Of a stretch of 64,000 bases of DNA, positions 23,601 to 37,200 are shown in pieces (position 1 is the first letter of the stretch; the number at the start of each line of letters is the position of its first letter). The notes under the pieces are model-generated. The model saw only the letters and a list, made by a program, of their open reading frames with translations. It ran no database searches and was not told where the DNA came from. The stretch lies in contig NC_049979.1 of NCBI RefSeq assembly GCF_000003815.2, positions 18,259,837 to 18,323,836 on the forward strand, in the 5' to 3' direction. A program made the translations under genes and the position numbers. The DNA comes from Branchiostoma floridae. Lineage: Eukaryota > Chordata > Leptocardii > Amphioxiformes > Branchiostomatidae.

Positions 23601-24027
23601 CTCAGGTACACATCTGAAGGGACGCACTTACAGTTACGGGAATGACGATGACTGCTAGCTTTACTGAACAACATCAGATTCATATTAAATGTATTGTCAC
23701 TCTTACCGCAGATATTATACTGTACATTTTAATCCTAAGTATCTATTCATTTCTAAATATTAAATCTTTGTCTTACAGAGCAAGAAGGCTGACTGGCGCA
23801 AGAAGCGTGAAGATTTCATCCAGGCGATCCGCTATGCTAAGAAGGTGGCAGAAGTGGAGAAGAATGGTGGGAATGTAGCAGACCTCCCCCCTCCCCCACG
23901 CAGCGAGAACCCAGACTACAAGCAGTGCCCATACTGCCAGCGCAAGTTCAACCAAACTGCTGCGGAACGGCACATTCCAAGGTGTAAAGAGATAAAATCT
24001 CGTCCACCCCCCATGAAGCGAAGATAA
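18969..24027 (+). CDS. ZC2HC1C: Zinc finger C2HC domain-containing protein 1C (frame broken by a 1-bp deficit)
   Basis: Two coding exons, 18969-20641 and 23779-24027, about 640 residues once the frame is followed through. The N-terminal half is basic and Gln/Pro-rich. Residues ~316-396 form a strongly charged Glu/Arg/Lys/Gln coiled coil (KQQEEELMALLRQRQDELEK onwards). Two C2HC fingers follow: CPNCGRKFAVERLAKHQRL, whose last Cys is displaced by the frameshift, and CPYCQRKFNQTAAERHIPRC (C-x2-C-x11-H-x3-C). The last 80 residues (NGGNVADLPPPP, ENPDYKQCPYC, KEIKSRPPP) fit ZC2HC1C better than ZC2HC1A/B. The gene lies next to MLH3, as in vertebrates. Molecular function is not established; zinc binding is predicted. 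The start at 18969 has an in-frame stop at 18933 and an A at -3. Confidence 0.88.
20642..23778 (+). other. ZC2HC1C intron 2
   Basis: 3.1 kb between a GTAAGT donor and a TCTTACAG acceptor. No internal exon or mobile element could be supported; short open frames here lack family similarity. Confidence 0.7.
23779..24027 (+). CDS. ZC2HC1C: ZC2HC1C coding exon 2 (second zinc finger, C-terminus)
   Basis: Acceptor TTGTCTTACAG; begins SKKADWRKKREDFIQAIRYA in phase 0, continuing the ...RKPEPS end of the previous exon. Contains the complete finger CPYCQRKFNQTAAERHIPRC and ends PPPMKRR with TAA at 24025-24027. Confidence 0.92.
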   Translation, partial: SKKADWRKKREDFIQAIRYAKKVAEVEKNGGNVADLPPPPRSENPDYKQCPYCQRKFNQTAAERHIPRCKEIKSRPPPMKRR

Positions 24028-26546
24028 GAATGTCAGCAGTAACCTCACAGTACACGAGATTGACATCATCGAGTATCATAAACCACAAAAATGTATATCA
24101 AATATGTACCAGTGTGATCTGTTGAGTTATTGCAGTATGTTCCAGTAGTTGTAAAGTTGGTTGTTTTGAATGATCCATATCTATGGACAGTACTTCCTGT
24201 TTGGTCAGCTGTACTGGGGCTTGTACATGTATACAGCTGCCAACACTTGTATGTGATATATAATTGAAGTGAAGAATAATTATGTACTTCAGCATCACTT
24301 GTAATTAATCTGAGGTTGTCAGACTAGGACAGGTGATTGCCCATCCGTTGCAGCTTGGAGTGGTCAAAGCAGAATACACAACATCCTGGAGTAGTCCAGT
24401 GTAACTCAGAGAGGTGGAAGATGGCTAATGAGAACATGAAAGAGTGGATGTGTTGGTTTATCATAGTCTGGCAACCTGGTTGCCTGTTGTTGTGAAATTA
24501 TGCATGTATCACAAGTTACAATTCATTAACACTAAATAGTGGTTTAGTATTTGTATTGTGTAAGCACTCTTACATCAGTACCTCACTACATGGACTGTTT
24601 GTTGCATTGGATATATCATCATACATATACTGTGTTTTGTGCAGTTCTCTAAGAAGATCATTAGAGTAGGCATTATTGCTGAATTTGTACAATAGAATGT
24701 GTAAATAGCAATGCTATCCAAGAGAGCTGGAGTTTATGTGATATTGTAAATGTGTCAATGTCTTTATGCACATAACAAAGTGACTAGATTTTTTAACTAT
24801 GCACTCTTGTGAAGAGTATTTACTACTGTGAGATGAAAGCAACTTGAAATCCCCAAAAAAGAGTCATTCTTTCTTTCTTTCTAAGAATGTCATAATGATT
24901 GTAAGGGCTGACTGTGAAAGAAACATTGGGCAATTATAGATGATACATTGCTAGGAGTCTTGCTTGTGAGAAGCTAACTAAAAGGGTATCCAAGTATGTG
25001 TCTGAAAGCTTTCTATTGTTGTCAATATTATATCAGGCAGCACAAAGTACCTATTACCATGGTTCAGGTCTCCACAGAGCTAGGGGTTCTCTGCTAGAGG
25101 GAACGTGCTGACAGTGGTTGCTAAAGAATCCAGATCAGGAAATGCATGTACACAGGCATAGCCAACCTTTTAAGCAAAATATTCTTGAAAGCGTTCCTAG
25201 TAAGTACAGCAGCTCAATGGATGGTGGTGTATGCTGTCTTATTTCAAGTGAAACCCAACTGCTTTATGTTTTGGTTTTAAGTGTCCTTGAATTTCTTGCT
25301 TTGTTGGTATCCATGGAGACTGTAATACAACACCATCAGGAAAGAACACCATCAAGTCAGAACACTCAGTTGTAGCTAATTGCACGGCTGGTCCAATGCA
25401 CAGAGACAAACCGGTGTGAGATAAAGTTGCAGTTTGCTGAGCAAAAGCAGGCAGGTATGATTCCATGTAGAGTGACTTTGCCAATTAAGCTGAACACCTG
25501 AGGTGTGAGGTGTGGATTGATTTTACCAAACCCAGTAGCAATTACCAGAATAGGCTATCATTAACACAGTTGAGTTTAATTCAGCCAACTTGAGCCAAGA
25601 CAGAATGAGCTGGAGATTGGCAACCTCATACAAATTTGTACATAATGTATGCATGGTCATATTCAACTTACCCATGTCGCATGAATGAAATTCCCATCAT
25701 TTATTGCCAAGAACTTGTGTTATTTTGTATTGGGCAATAATTTGCATGTTTGTTATTGACTTTTATGATGATTTATAACAATTGCAAGATAACTGTAGGG
25801 TACTCTCCCTGGCAAGTTACCCTCAAATTGCATATTCATCAATGCAAAGCACATGAAATTGTGAGGGGCAAAGCTTTCAGAGGCAACCATTGCACTGTCC
25901 TAGTGCAGTCTTCATGTAGTTCAAGCCTTGTGCTGGTGAAAATGTGTTTTAACATTACAGAAATTGGACAAAAGCTTAAGTGTCTATCTGATGCTAGTTG
26001 CTCAGGTGGTGGTCTGCTGTTGGTGATAAGGCAACTTACAGGGATGTATATTGACAAGCACCGGCCCCAATGTGCAGCTCAGGGGCATGGCGTGGCAGAC
26101 ACCCAGGTGATGGGACCTGCTAACAATGCTTATTACACATGATGGATGGCCTGTCCCCCACACCTGATGTCAATGGATGGCATGTTGTGCCTTCAAGCCA
26201 TTCCAACTCATTAAACTTCCCTTTTAGCTACCAAGGAAAATTAGACTATAACAAAGTACACCAGTCAAGCATGGGTGATAGCATAGCAATTTCTTGGCAA
26301 CGTTAATGACTGAGTCTTGTAAGGAATGGCTTTTGAAATTATCGGGAATGATAATTTTAGTGGTACTAAACTCAAGGATCATGTTCACAATATGACTGAG
26401 ATGGGATACAGCTCATACACTTGATTGATTTCATAATAAGTTTTTTAGTCTTGTGGTCGCACCATGCTATTTATAGACAATTTATTGTCAATCATGAGAT
26501 TGACAGTGTGTCCACTGGGAACTCCACAATGTGGGGAGCGCCTCAC

Positions 26547-26598
26547 ATATAACAGACTTTGTAAATGAAAATGTTGGATATAACAGACTTTGTAAATG
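26547..26598 (+). repeat. Short direct repeat, two copies
   Basis: A 21-bp sequence starting ATATAACAGACTTTG occurs at 26547-26567 and 26578-26598, period 31 bp. Confidence 0.85.
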
Positions 26599-27075
26599 CA
26601 AAGACTCCGAGCTCGCTCGCCGGAGTGAGTAAGTGAGTAAATGCTTCATGCCTGTGGACAGAACTATGAAAGCAACCCATACCTGTAATGTTAAATAGAT
26701 AGATTTGAATCATGTTTAGTGTCAACATTTTCTACAAACTGTTGATGGACAGGCTTCATTAACACATTATCACCAACCCATGATCATGATCTCACATAAA
26801 ATGTTTTAACCCATAAAAGAAACTTTCCATGTTAGTAACTGTATATGATGATGTCAGCTGCTTTGATGTTCTATGACAAAAAAAAAATTAAACCGCTATG
26901 TGATACTTGACTTACTTTCATGACAACTTCTTCAGCAGGGATCTCTAACGTTAAGCCCAGTAGAATTTTGTTGCATTTTTGCAGAGATAACACCTGTACA
27001 CTGATCATGCACAAATTTATGACCAACTAGTGCACTGCCACCTGAATGAAAAACAAATACAAGTAACTGCAACTA

Positions 27076-27221
27076 AACTTAGAGCTAGATATTCTCACAC
27101 GCACTCGTGCCCATCCTAACACTTGTGTTGGTGTTTCTTTGTGTATGTGAAGAGTATGAATGCATCGTGAGGGAGAACTGTGTAGGGGTGATGCAGAAAC
27201 TTAGAGCTAGATATTCTCACA
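27076..27221 (+). repeat. 24-bp direct repeat pair
   Basis: A 24-bp block beginning AACTTAGAGCTAGATATTCT is present at 27076-27099 and 27198-27221, flanking about 100 bp. It may be a target duplication or a local duplication; no terminal structure is seen between the copies. Confidence 0.75.
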
Positions 27222-27481
27222 AGCCTTTGAATTGCCAGCAGACATTGTAATGTGCTTCATCAGAGTCTTCATAATCAAGTCTCTTTCTGCCTTTCTGCCT
27301 TTAGCTTGGAGCCAACTAATACTGACTGGACAATGTTCCAGCAATCAATATCTCAGATTGTAAATGAGATTATGTCAGATTTTGATGGCAAGTTGCACTT
27401 CCACTATGGTTGTAGAATGACCACAGACTCAAGGTCTGCACCAAAGTTTGCTTGATCATCATTTGATGATTTGAAGTTGAT

Positions 27482-27510
27482 TGCTATACAGTACATGTAC
27501 ATGTATAGCA
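27482..27510. repeat. 29-bp near-perfect palindrome
   Basis: Arms TGCTATACA and TGTATAGCA are exact inverted copies around a GTACATGTACA centre. Confidence 0.8.
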
Positions 27511-27939
27511 ATTAAGTCACCATGACAGGAATTTTAATCAAGTCTAGAAAACCAAAGTTTCCTTGTCGTTACAGTTTTTCATTGGTGCACCAAAGAGATG
27601 GTAGTCATCATTGGCATTCTCTCATGGCTGAGCATTGCAGTTCATGTCAGACCGGCCTCAGTTACTGCTTGTGGATCAGTGTTAGTCTCATGTGGCTACT
27701 CGAGCCCATGGTAGTAAAGAAAAGAAGTCTGGAACACTTTGTGCATGGCAGGGTGGGTGGTTAGCGAGGGGGGAGGAGCCGCTCTTTACTTGCTGTCTCT
27801 TAGTCTGTGTCTCTTGCTGCTCCATGTGATCTGTACCCTGAATGATGGTGCGTCTCCACTCAGTGCGATTCTTAGCAGTGACCTACTGCATAACAGTTAC
27901 AAAGCCAAGTGACTGTTGCTGACATGTGACAGGATTTCC

Positions 27940-28250
27940 TCAAATTATTGGCAACTGATTCGAGCCCATAACACTGAGGAAGCCACACGGCGAAACATGT
28001 TTGTTGTGTGTCGGTTCGAATAAAGTTCCTAAACGGGGAACATGCGGCTCCAGCGTCTTTTCTGAAGATGTGGCGTAAGTGTGAATGGTTGGCTGAGGTC
28101 TCCTTCTCCACATATATCTATTGGCAACTGTTGGATTTGGTTGTGCAACCCATCAGAGAGGAGTCTGCGACTATTCCTCATGACTGTTTAAAGCCGAAAC
28201 ATCGCCAGTGTAGAAACAGACCACATGCAGATAAGCCTACTTCTGCCATT
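27940..28250 (+). mobile_element. Retroelement tail fragment with hammerhead-like motifs (tentative)
   Basis: Two segments resemble the CTGANGA...GAAA blocks found near the ends of some retroelements. The first is CTGAGGA at 27974-27980, a GCC-ACAC-GGC hairpin and GAAAC at 27992-27996; the second is CTCATGACTG...GCCGAAACATCGCC near 28178-28206. ATTCGAGCC (27958-27966) can pair with GGTTCGAAT (28013-28021) around the first. No reverse transcriptase is visible. Penelope-like elements are known to carry hammerhead ribozymes, so a degenerate element end is plausible, but core geometry is not canonical. Confidence 0.35.
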
Positions 28251-28259
28251 TTTTTGTAA

Positions 28260-31200
28260 ATAAGCATGCAGTCAGTAATGGAAACACGTTTTTCTCATCC
28301 AAAACTGCTTATTTCCACGCGATGCCCTGTCACTTCTCTTGTATGCCCCTATCCCTCTATCCACATGCCTTGCCCTGGCCATGAACGTTGGGGTCAATCC
28401 CAGAAATTGCCCGTCTCAGTCCAGACCTCTTGATTTTTTTTTCCTTGTGGAGCACATACATGTACTCAACGTATCATCTACAGGATGATTGTTGCAAAAA
28501 TATATAATCTGCTGGATGATGAAACTCACAATGATAGCATGACCATCTAACATTCCTGTCATTGGTCCAAAGCTGGCTTTAATGTTTCTGATCAGCAAGT
28601 CTGTTGGTGTGCACACTGTGACAGGTGTGAGGAGGGTTGTGTTGAACAGGACAATGAGTAGATCCAGGTGGGATCGTCTGTTAAGGTTGATCCCTGTGGT
28701 GCAGGGTCATCAGGAGTGCTGATCTTGCCAGTGAAAATCTGACTTAAGTTTGAGGATCCAATGGGATGGAAAAGGCTGTTTCAGGAATCTAGATATACTA
28801 GCAACATTTAGAGGCTAAGTGTGTAAAAATGATAATGTTACATCGTTCTGGCACCTAATCCTTTCATAACACGAGAAAATAACCATGGACAATAAACAAC
28901 AGCCACACTTCTTTTTACTCTTTTTTTTTTATTGATCACAGCCAACTGACGCTTCAAAAATAATGATGTGGGAAGGTCAATATCAGTCCAACGCACTACC
29001 AGCTAAGGTATAAAATGTTATCAGAAATATAGATATATATATACTTTAAATCAAACCTCCCCTCCTGATGACACCCCGCCTTTCAAACATACTGCTGCTG
29101 TCTGTCTGTCTGACTCTCATAACCTATGTACAAAACAGTTCATCGCTTCACGCTAACACTAACTCAAGAAGACCTGTAAGCACTGCCAAACCTCGAACAC
29201 ATACACAGCACTCTGTGTACCCTACATGTACTTCTCCTTAATCAGTCTTTATTTCTTAGGCAGCACAATGGAAAATACATAATTACAAATCACAAATTGT
29301 GCTAACCAACATTGTGACATTCAATAACTTCCTTTACACTATCATCTGTACAAAAACACTGTGAAAAAGTATAAGACATCTAGTTCATCAAGTGGTGCAA
29401 CATATCAGAATCTACAGGCTCATGCAGTAAATACAAAACCAACTGAACATATTTTACAATGTCCAGCATTCTTACACAAACACACCTCCAAACACACACA
29501 CACACACATCCTGTTTGGTTAGTTCAATAACATAAACCTGTTTGTGAAATTTTTTTTCACTGCCAACAGTTCATGACTTTGGAGTATGTTCCATCTTGGC
29601 TCACCATCAGTTCATCAGTGTATGAATGAAATTATGACAAAAGCCACTCTCATTTTAAACAGTATATTGTTTTTGCCTCCTCTGTCAAAATGCATTAATG
29701 AACAGGAAATTTAAGTTGGGCTGTTGTGCGCAATGGTTATGAATGGTCACTCAATCCAGTATGTCCAACCTATAATAAGCATGAGGCAATGCATACATCT
29801 AAAATGTTTAATGTAATATGTTCTCCAGAATAAACCCTGTGGTTGTCTTGTGTATAAAATTTGATACTACACATGAACAATGGAACTTTTTAACTTTGCA
29901 GTTCAAATTCAAGGAATGTGCATCTAAGAAATGACACAATGAGAAGAAAGCCACCATTCACATTATGTGGGAAGAAGCCATGAGAGGTAATGCCAATTGA
30001 TTAGGTGCTCTTAATAAAGTCATGTTAATCAACAATTTTGACAAAGAGACACCTCGACAGCTTTCAACATGTGTGACAGGTCAAACTTAACATGCAAAGA
30101 AATAATGGATTTGATATGGTAAAACAAAAATGAATAATAAAGAAAAAAATTGGGGAACTTGCAATTGGTTATCCTTTTCAAAAACCAGCAGAGAAATTTC
30201 CCATTCTTATGCGAATGTTGTCAACTGGTGTTGTTTGTCAGGTCAGAAAGTGTAGGACAGTGTAATCTAAGGTAAGAAAGTGTAGGACAGGCAGGAACTA
30301 GATTTTGATGGCTCTCTCCCCAGGCAAAGTGTGAAGTCTCCTCATTATTTAACAAAAACTGAATTTAGTAGGTTTGTCTGCAATGGCATGTTGTGGACAA
30401 GGACAATCATGTGACCACAGGTAAACCTCCTTTCATTCAGACAGCAGCAATCAAAGTCTTTCCTCCTCTAAGTACATCAGGACAAGCCATGAGGAGTTGA
30501 TGAGGTATTTTTTTCTGATTTGTTGTTCCCAAGGATCCCGTTCCTCCATATGCAATAAAGTGGACAGGTCCACAATAAGTGAATGTCAATGGTGCTGAGA
30601 GGGCACCACTCAGAAGTGGGGGCTGCAGGTTTCCTGTTACTGAACAGGAATAGGTCAGAGATATACAAAGGTAGCCTACAAGCCTTCTCCTTGTGCTGTC
30701 CATAAAAATATACAAGTCTTTCACCATCCTCTCAGCTTTGACATATCCTGTACAGTTTTTCGTCTCTCTATCTTTCATACTAACTGTAGGAAGTACAATT
30801 TGACACTACAGTATAATATTGACATCTAGGTACTCATCAAGGCATACATGTGTCAAAGTCACGCCATCTACAATAACATCTGATTTGTATGTGTTACACA
30901 AACATATAATACTTCCTATTTCTTTCTTTTACTTATAACAAAGTTGAAACTTGAATCAAGCAAGTACACTCAAACCAACAGACATAGAAACATGCTCAGC
31001 ATTAGAATTATGTTACACCAGAGAGGACAACACACAACTTTCTACAATAGATGAGTCACAAGGATCGCAAAACATTGGGAATGTAAACATGTCACAAACT
31101 GGGATTTTCTCTTCCACAAAAAAACACAAGGTGTCACTAATTGACAAACACACTTTTCTCACAGGCAAGGTACATGAGGAATAGCAAAAGTTGATTTACA

Positions 31201-34200
31201 CTTTAGAAAAACGTGGTAAAAATCTTACATCGAGGTACATGTACTAGTCTTTGTGCAAGCCTACATAGGTATCCTTCAGACAAAGAGGAATATCATTTCC
31301 CATTTACATGTATTTGTATAAAGTCTATCATGGAAATTAAATACTTGAAACATGATGTTTTTTTCTGTAGTAGTTAACAATATCTTTATGAACAGAAAAA
31401 ATCAAGAGCAACAAAGTCCATGCTACTACTGCCAACGTCATCATTGTCAGACAAGTCAATGTACATTGCATTATTGGATCAGAGTTTTGGTAAAGAAAAA
31501 CCTTCCTGTAGTAGATTTAAGCTATGATTGCCAAGATGGAGTTTATAATTTACATTCTTATCAATAGTTAGGGTGAGAGAAAAGAAATTGACAGGATGCT
31601 ACAGTCGCAATTAGCTGCCACCAAGCAAAAAGAAGAATTCCAAAAAGAAACAGGTATAAATGTGATAAGGTTTAAAGAATGTTACTACTGAAAGGCTTGC
31701 TCATCCAGACAGTTGGTTCCAGCCATGAAACACAAGGCTGTTGCCACAGCACACCCCAGGTACATGTAAGGGCAGCACTAACACCTGAGATCAAACACGT
31801 CTTCACGGACCAGGAATATTGCTGCCATCAGCCCTTAACATCTCAGAGTAGAATCAGACTTGTGAGGGCAAATCTCGGTTGGTTGTCAGCATTGACAGAA
31901 CACCCAATACCATGACTGCTCCTGGAACCATGATGCATCAGGCCACCTTGTTCCATGCCCTCCAGAATCTAGAATGCACAGGTGGGAGTTGGCTCCTCCA
32001 CTGGTGTTAGTGGGTTCAGAGTTGTCAGAGGCCGAAAGGAGAAGACAGAAGGATCACACAGGATTCTTGGAGGCGTTCTGTTGGAGATGGTCTGTGGAGA
32101 CAAAGCAGAAAAGTTGGTTACATTTCAATGTAGCAAGAACAATGTTGAGCTTTAATGTTACATTAATTGTTCCAATGATTAATGTTATACTGAGCACTTT
32201 GTGAAAGTTCTTGCTTAAGCATGATGAAGAAAAAATAGTACATGTATGATGAAGAAATAAAATTTCACAAAAGATAATAAGCAATAAGAATGCCTAGAGT
32301 CATAATGTTATGGCAATATACAAGTACAATTTCCTTTGACTTGTATTGTTTACAGAAGTCAGCATCTGGGTAAGCTTCACTAAGCACTTGCTACGAAACT
32401 TTTCATAAGACCCGATTAAGACAATTTCTACGATAATAGGTTCATCGATAAAGTTACTCTACATGTACATAAGTGCTGTTAATGGTAAATGCTTTAAGCT
32501 TTTAGTATTCAGGGATGAAGGCCTAATAGGAATTATAATTACATGACGTAGTAATGGCTCTGTTGCTCTGTATATGGGGACATCTTTGGCACAAATGGGA
32601 CAAAAAGACACCCAGCAAACATCCATATCTCAGATATACATGTAGTTAGCAGATCAGACTCTGCCATCTCAGTGTTACATGATATTATCCTGGGTCATAC
32701 TTTGACACTCTTTTGGGAACATGTCTCAAACCACATATGAACGTATAGCAAGTTTGGGCATGCAAGATTTTTTCACTGATAGGATGTACATTTGTATTGA
32801 CTCTCATGAGATTTGAAGATAAGCCAAAATCTTGTTCATATACCAAGCACAAATTATTGACATGAGCTTAACCTTTACCATAATACTTTCATTCATACAC
32901 ATCAGTTTCAATCAATGTCATATAATAAATGTAACTTTGTATGTGCTCATCAGACTGATTAGAATGAAGAAGTGAAAATACTTAACACTTCATAGGGAAG
33001 GTAGTACTAGCAGTGCATAGCAGCAATATGTACTGACATGTACTCTGGGTTTTGAGAATTATACTAAATAAGATATTTAAGTCATAGAAAAGTAAGGCCA
33101 TAGAAAGTTACCTGGAACTTTATCAAACCTGATCCTACCAATATTTATCAAAGCTCTATAAATTGATATTAGGCATAACTGTTCATTCAGCTTGGGTAGA
33201 AGGCTTGTCAAGGCACAATGTACCAATGATCTAACTGTCACAATGATTGAAGCAGCAGACTTATTCATTAGACTTCCTGTTATACTATTGCAGTACATTT
33301 ACCCAAGTCAGACATGCTACATTGACCATAGCTCATACACACTGAGATACTTAGCTGCAACATGTAGCCTATTTTCAAAAGCATAATAGTCTCATTTAGT
33401 TTGGGCATAAATTTCATGCAGGTGATAACGGATATTGCAAGCTATTCCCATTTGAAGTTTACTTTGCCTGAAGCCAAGTTTTATAGTGATAAGAAGCAAA
33501 ATGACGCCCAGAGGAGCATTAGAGCTCACTTCTATTCAGCTTGCAGCAATGGCCCAGTGGTAACAAATTGGAAAAGCCATCAACATCTTTCCTTCAAACT
33601 ATCTTGGAATTGCAGAGGAGAGGTAGAGCAGGGAATACAGTATGTAAGAGCTAATGTGGCGTACTGAACTTTCTTTATTTGTTTGTAGCTTATTTCTTCT
33701 ACTGGATACATGTACTAGTAATTAAGAACACATAAAAACATAATATAGGCATTATGGATTTTGGGCTGTAACTAAAAGATTCAGAGTCTCCTAGAAATAT
33801 ATTGAACACTTAAGTCATATCCCCTCAGCTCTATGATCTATGAAAATAACTGTTACAATTATAATATTTAACCCAAGAAGACAATAAATATTTCAGTGTA
33901 CCTTAGCATCTTTGTCATAATCTAGCAAATCAAGAAGTCTATGAAATGTATCATCACCGAACTGAATCTAATACCATAAAAAATGCCAAAATGTGATAGG
34001 CTTACTTCAGAATGTATAGAGAACAATTGTTTCTATTACTATCAATTGGCCATTGATTAAAGAGACATACCAATTGCCGACATCAGCACACGTTATACCC
34101 TTTGAAAATGCATGCTGCTGCAAATAGCTGAATCTCATTTATGGGAGATAGATGTGTCCATTTGTGGCAGAGAATGTCAGACTTGGCACTGTACTCCCAC

Positions 34201-37200
34201 ATTGCACATTGCCACACCTATCTGTAATGGCTGACACATGTATGATTTACACATTAACTTACAGTGTGGGTTGGAACAGAGAGTTTGGAGAATCAGATTG
34301 TAAGATCTTCAGTCATACAGTCACGAAATTTATCTTGTTTGTGATTTTTTAGGTGATGGATATAAATAATAAGATATAATATATTTGAGACTAGTGCATT
34401 AACTTCCAATCAACTGTCTGCTACTGCTTTCAAAGGCTAACATGATAGCAATCCGAGATGCCCGTACAGATATCAATATGCAAGTTCCTTGGTTGCAGCT
34501 GACAGACTGAAGCCATCTCTAGGGAATGATAATCATAACATAATGGGGCAGTGACCTCCTATAAAAGGTTAGAAAGTTGCAAACTGTGCTACCCCAGTCT
34601 TAATCATTAAGACAGTCTGCCTTAAGTGACTTCAGATACTGGAATTTGATTCTATACTTTACAAAGTTGACCTTTGCTGCCTCACCCAAATCCAGGGTTT
34701 ACTGGCAAATAATCAAATCCAATAAGTTGAATTACTACTTGAGTTAGCAGTGGAAATTGGGCCATCTGAGTTGGAACGTGATAGGACAGGGTGCTTAGAG
34801 ACATTTGGGAAAAGATAAAAATATATGGGAAACATCATTAACTTGCCAATAAAAGGTATCTAAAAGCGGTGATAGGCAGGATTTAGGGTAACAGGCCCCA
34901 TGGTACAAGAAGATATTCACAACAAACATTCCATAGAGAGTTCAGCTTGGTGAAAACAAGCATCATACATGACACTAAACATGAAAATGTAAATTTTCTG
35001 AAACCTGACACCAGTATGTCAGATCTCGCCATGTCTTACCTTACATCTCTTAATTACCACTGATACAAACATGTAGTGCTTCAATGCTTTTATCTACTAG
35101 GGTTACTAAGAAAGGAGAGGAAATTGCCTGCAAACCATCTTCTGCCAGACAAATGATGGCAACGGTAGTTCTTTTGCAGCATGAAGAGAAAGGTGGGAAT
35201 GCATGAGCAGGGTTCACTTATTCAAGGACTTATAGTTCCAAAGATGAATACATTTCTATACATGAATAAGCGATGTATGAATAATCTGAAACCAAACATT
35301 GACTCAAAGTAAAATTTCCTATGATGCTTGGTGTGTTGACTTTCCAGCCTTGATTGGTTATTGAGTACTAGTCCAGAATGTGTAATTTGCCCTTCATGCA
35401 GAAGTTTTTGACAGCCTTGATCACCCTAAGCATTGAGATGATGATAGCTGACCACATTACATAGTATTACATTTCATGTAATTTGCACACTACCCAAAGG
35501 CTCAGAGTCTCCTCAACCAGTAGCTTGATTGTTTCCTGATTTTCTGTCAGCATTTAAATGGCGAAGTCAGCCAATGGAGGCTGTTAAGAGAGGCAGCCTT
35601 GCAGAAAATGTGGAGTCAGGCAGATTTTCCATGCATGCCTGTTTTCTGAAGGGCACCCAGAGGTGACTGGAGGAGCAAACTGCTCTGCTGACCTACATTT
35701 GCAAGTGCTTCCCAGCTTTCTTTCACAGTGCCCAGCTATGGTGCCTATGCCTACATACAGGGCAACTGCAGGGTGCATACTTATGTGTAAGGAACACCCT
35801 GAGCTGGAATAAAATGACTTATACATGTAGAATAATTGAAGGACTTTTTCAGAACATTCATGAAACTTTTTAGACCCTGGGACATTATCTTTATACTAGT
35901 AATGATAATCAGAAGGAAATTTGCTAAGGCTGAGGTCATTATTATAATTATAATAATAGCAATTCTTTTAATGGGAGTATATAAGCCATTCTAATACATG
36001 CAGATTTTGGTACTATCAACAGGACCATCCTGTCAATGGCCATGCCCTTTTACTTACTGAAAACTAACTAAACATTTCTCAGGATCACTGTCAGCATCAA
36101 AAGTTGACCTTCCCAATTGCCATTGCACAAACTGGTACCTTGTATACGACTTTCGGAGCATCTGTCCTTTTATTTCAGTCAGGTACATAAAATTGGAAAG
36201 GGATAAATGTCTCCCTAAGCTCTGCTATTGTCTTCAATATTTATCTATGTATTGATCAGACATAACTGGATCAGCTCTTACAATGGAATTAGACCCTGGA
36301 AAGGGACACAATATGCAAAAGGAGAAGGAACCCATGTTTCTGTCCTACATGTACATAATGGTGTGGCCTGTGTATTCAAGGAGGATATTCTACACTAGGA
36401 TACTTTAAGAACTAAGTGATTTCCACCCTGCCCATGCTCCATTGGAGATGAAGCTCAGCTGGAGTCATCACAAGAAGCAGCATGTGATCCCAAATCATAG
36501 GCCCTGAGTAATTACAGGGAGCAGTTCCCAAATTCATCCAAGTACATGGCAGTTTGGAAAAGGATATAGGTCAAGACAGTTCGGGGCTCCACATAAAGGT
36601 CACATTTCCATCGTTTTGTCACTTCATAACCAGTTCCATATATGAGATGATAGTGAAGAGTATTCTTGACTCTGTTCTAAGGGGATCAATGGCCTTTTTT
36701 CACCACACCACCATGGTGCCTTCTACTCATGCACTTGATCAGATATGGCCCATCATTACCAACCTTTACTTTAGCTCTTTTATCTATTGCAGCTGTGATA
36801 ATGATAAGGCTCCAGAACTCTGAAGCAGAAAAGTTATTGTGTAGTGAAGATCAAAGAGTCTCTACTGTTGTTCCCTACAGGGAGGCAGGCTGTACAAGAC
36901 AGTATTGAGCAGGCAGGATGCCATTGCCGCTTAGCTCATGGACCTCTGTGATGACTGCATCATCCTCTCAGTACAAAGTAAAGTCACCGGAAGCCCTGAG
37001 GAAGTTGTGGGCACCTCCTCATGACCAGGCTTTTGGTGACCATTGACAGTCACCAAATGGAGAGCACTTTTGGGAGGTCATCAGATAATCTATGTCCAAG
37101 GACTGCAATGATTAATACCTTGACCTGAATCCTCTTTTACTTCAAACTAACAAGTAACCAGGCTACATGGCCATCTAAAGATCCTGAGTTAACAATCCTT

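Larger units (their letters stand above)
24028..27860. other. ZC2HC1C 3' UTR and non-genic sequence
   Basis: No exon can be supported. The ZC2HC1C 3' UTR starts here; I see no canonical AATAAA in the first 1.5 kb. Two short direct repeats are present (26547-26598 and 27076-27221) and a 29-bp near-palindrome at 27482-27510. The longest frame (25750-26142) shows no protein-like pattern. Confidence 0.45.

Noticed and set aside
25750..26142. 130-codon frame on the + strand
   Set aside because: No domain, no splice partners, amino-acid pattern not protein-like; expected by chance in this length of DNA.
30437..30778. 113-codon frame on the minus strand
   Set aside because: No motif, no splice support.
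36882..36934. Possible short terminal exon after a strong-looking acceptor (CCCTACAG)
   Set aside because: Only 17 codons before a stop, with no partner exon or conserved motif.
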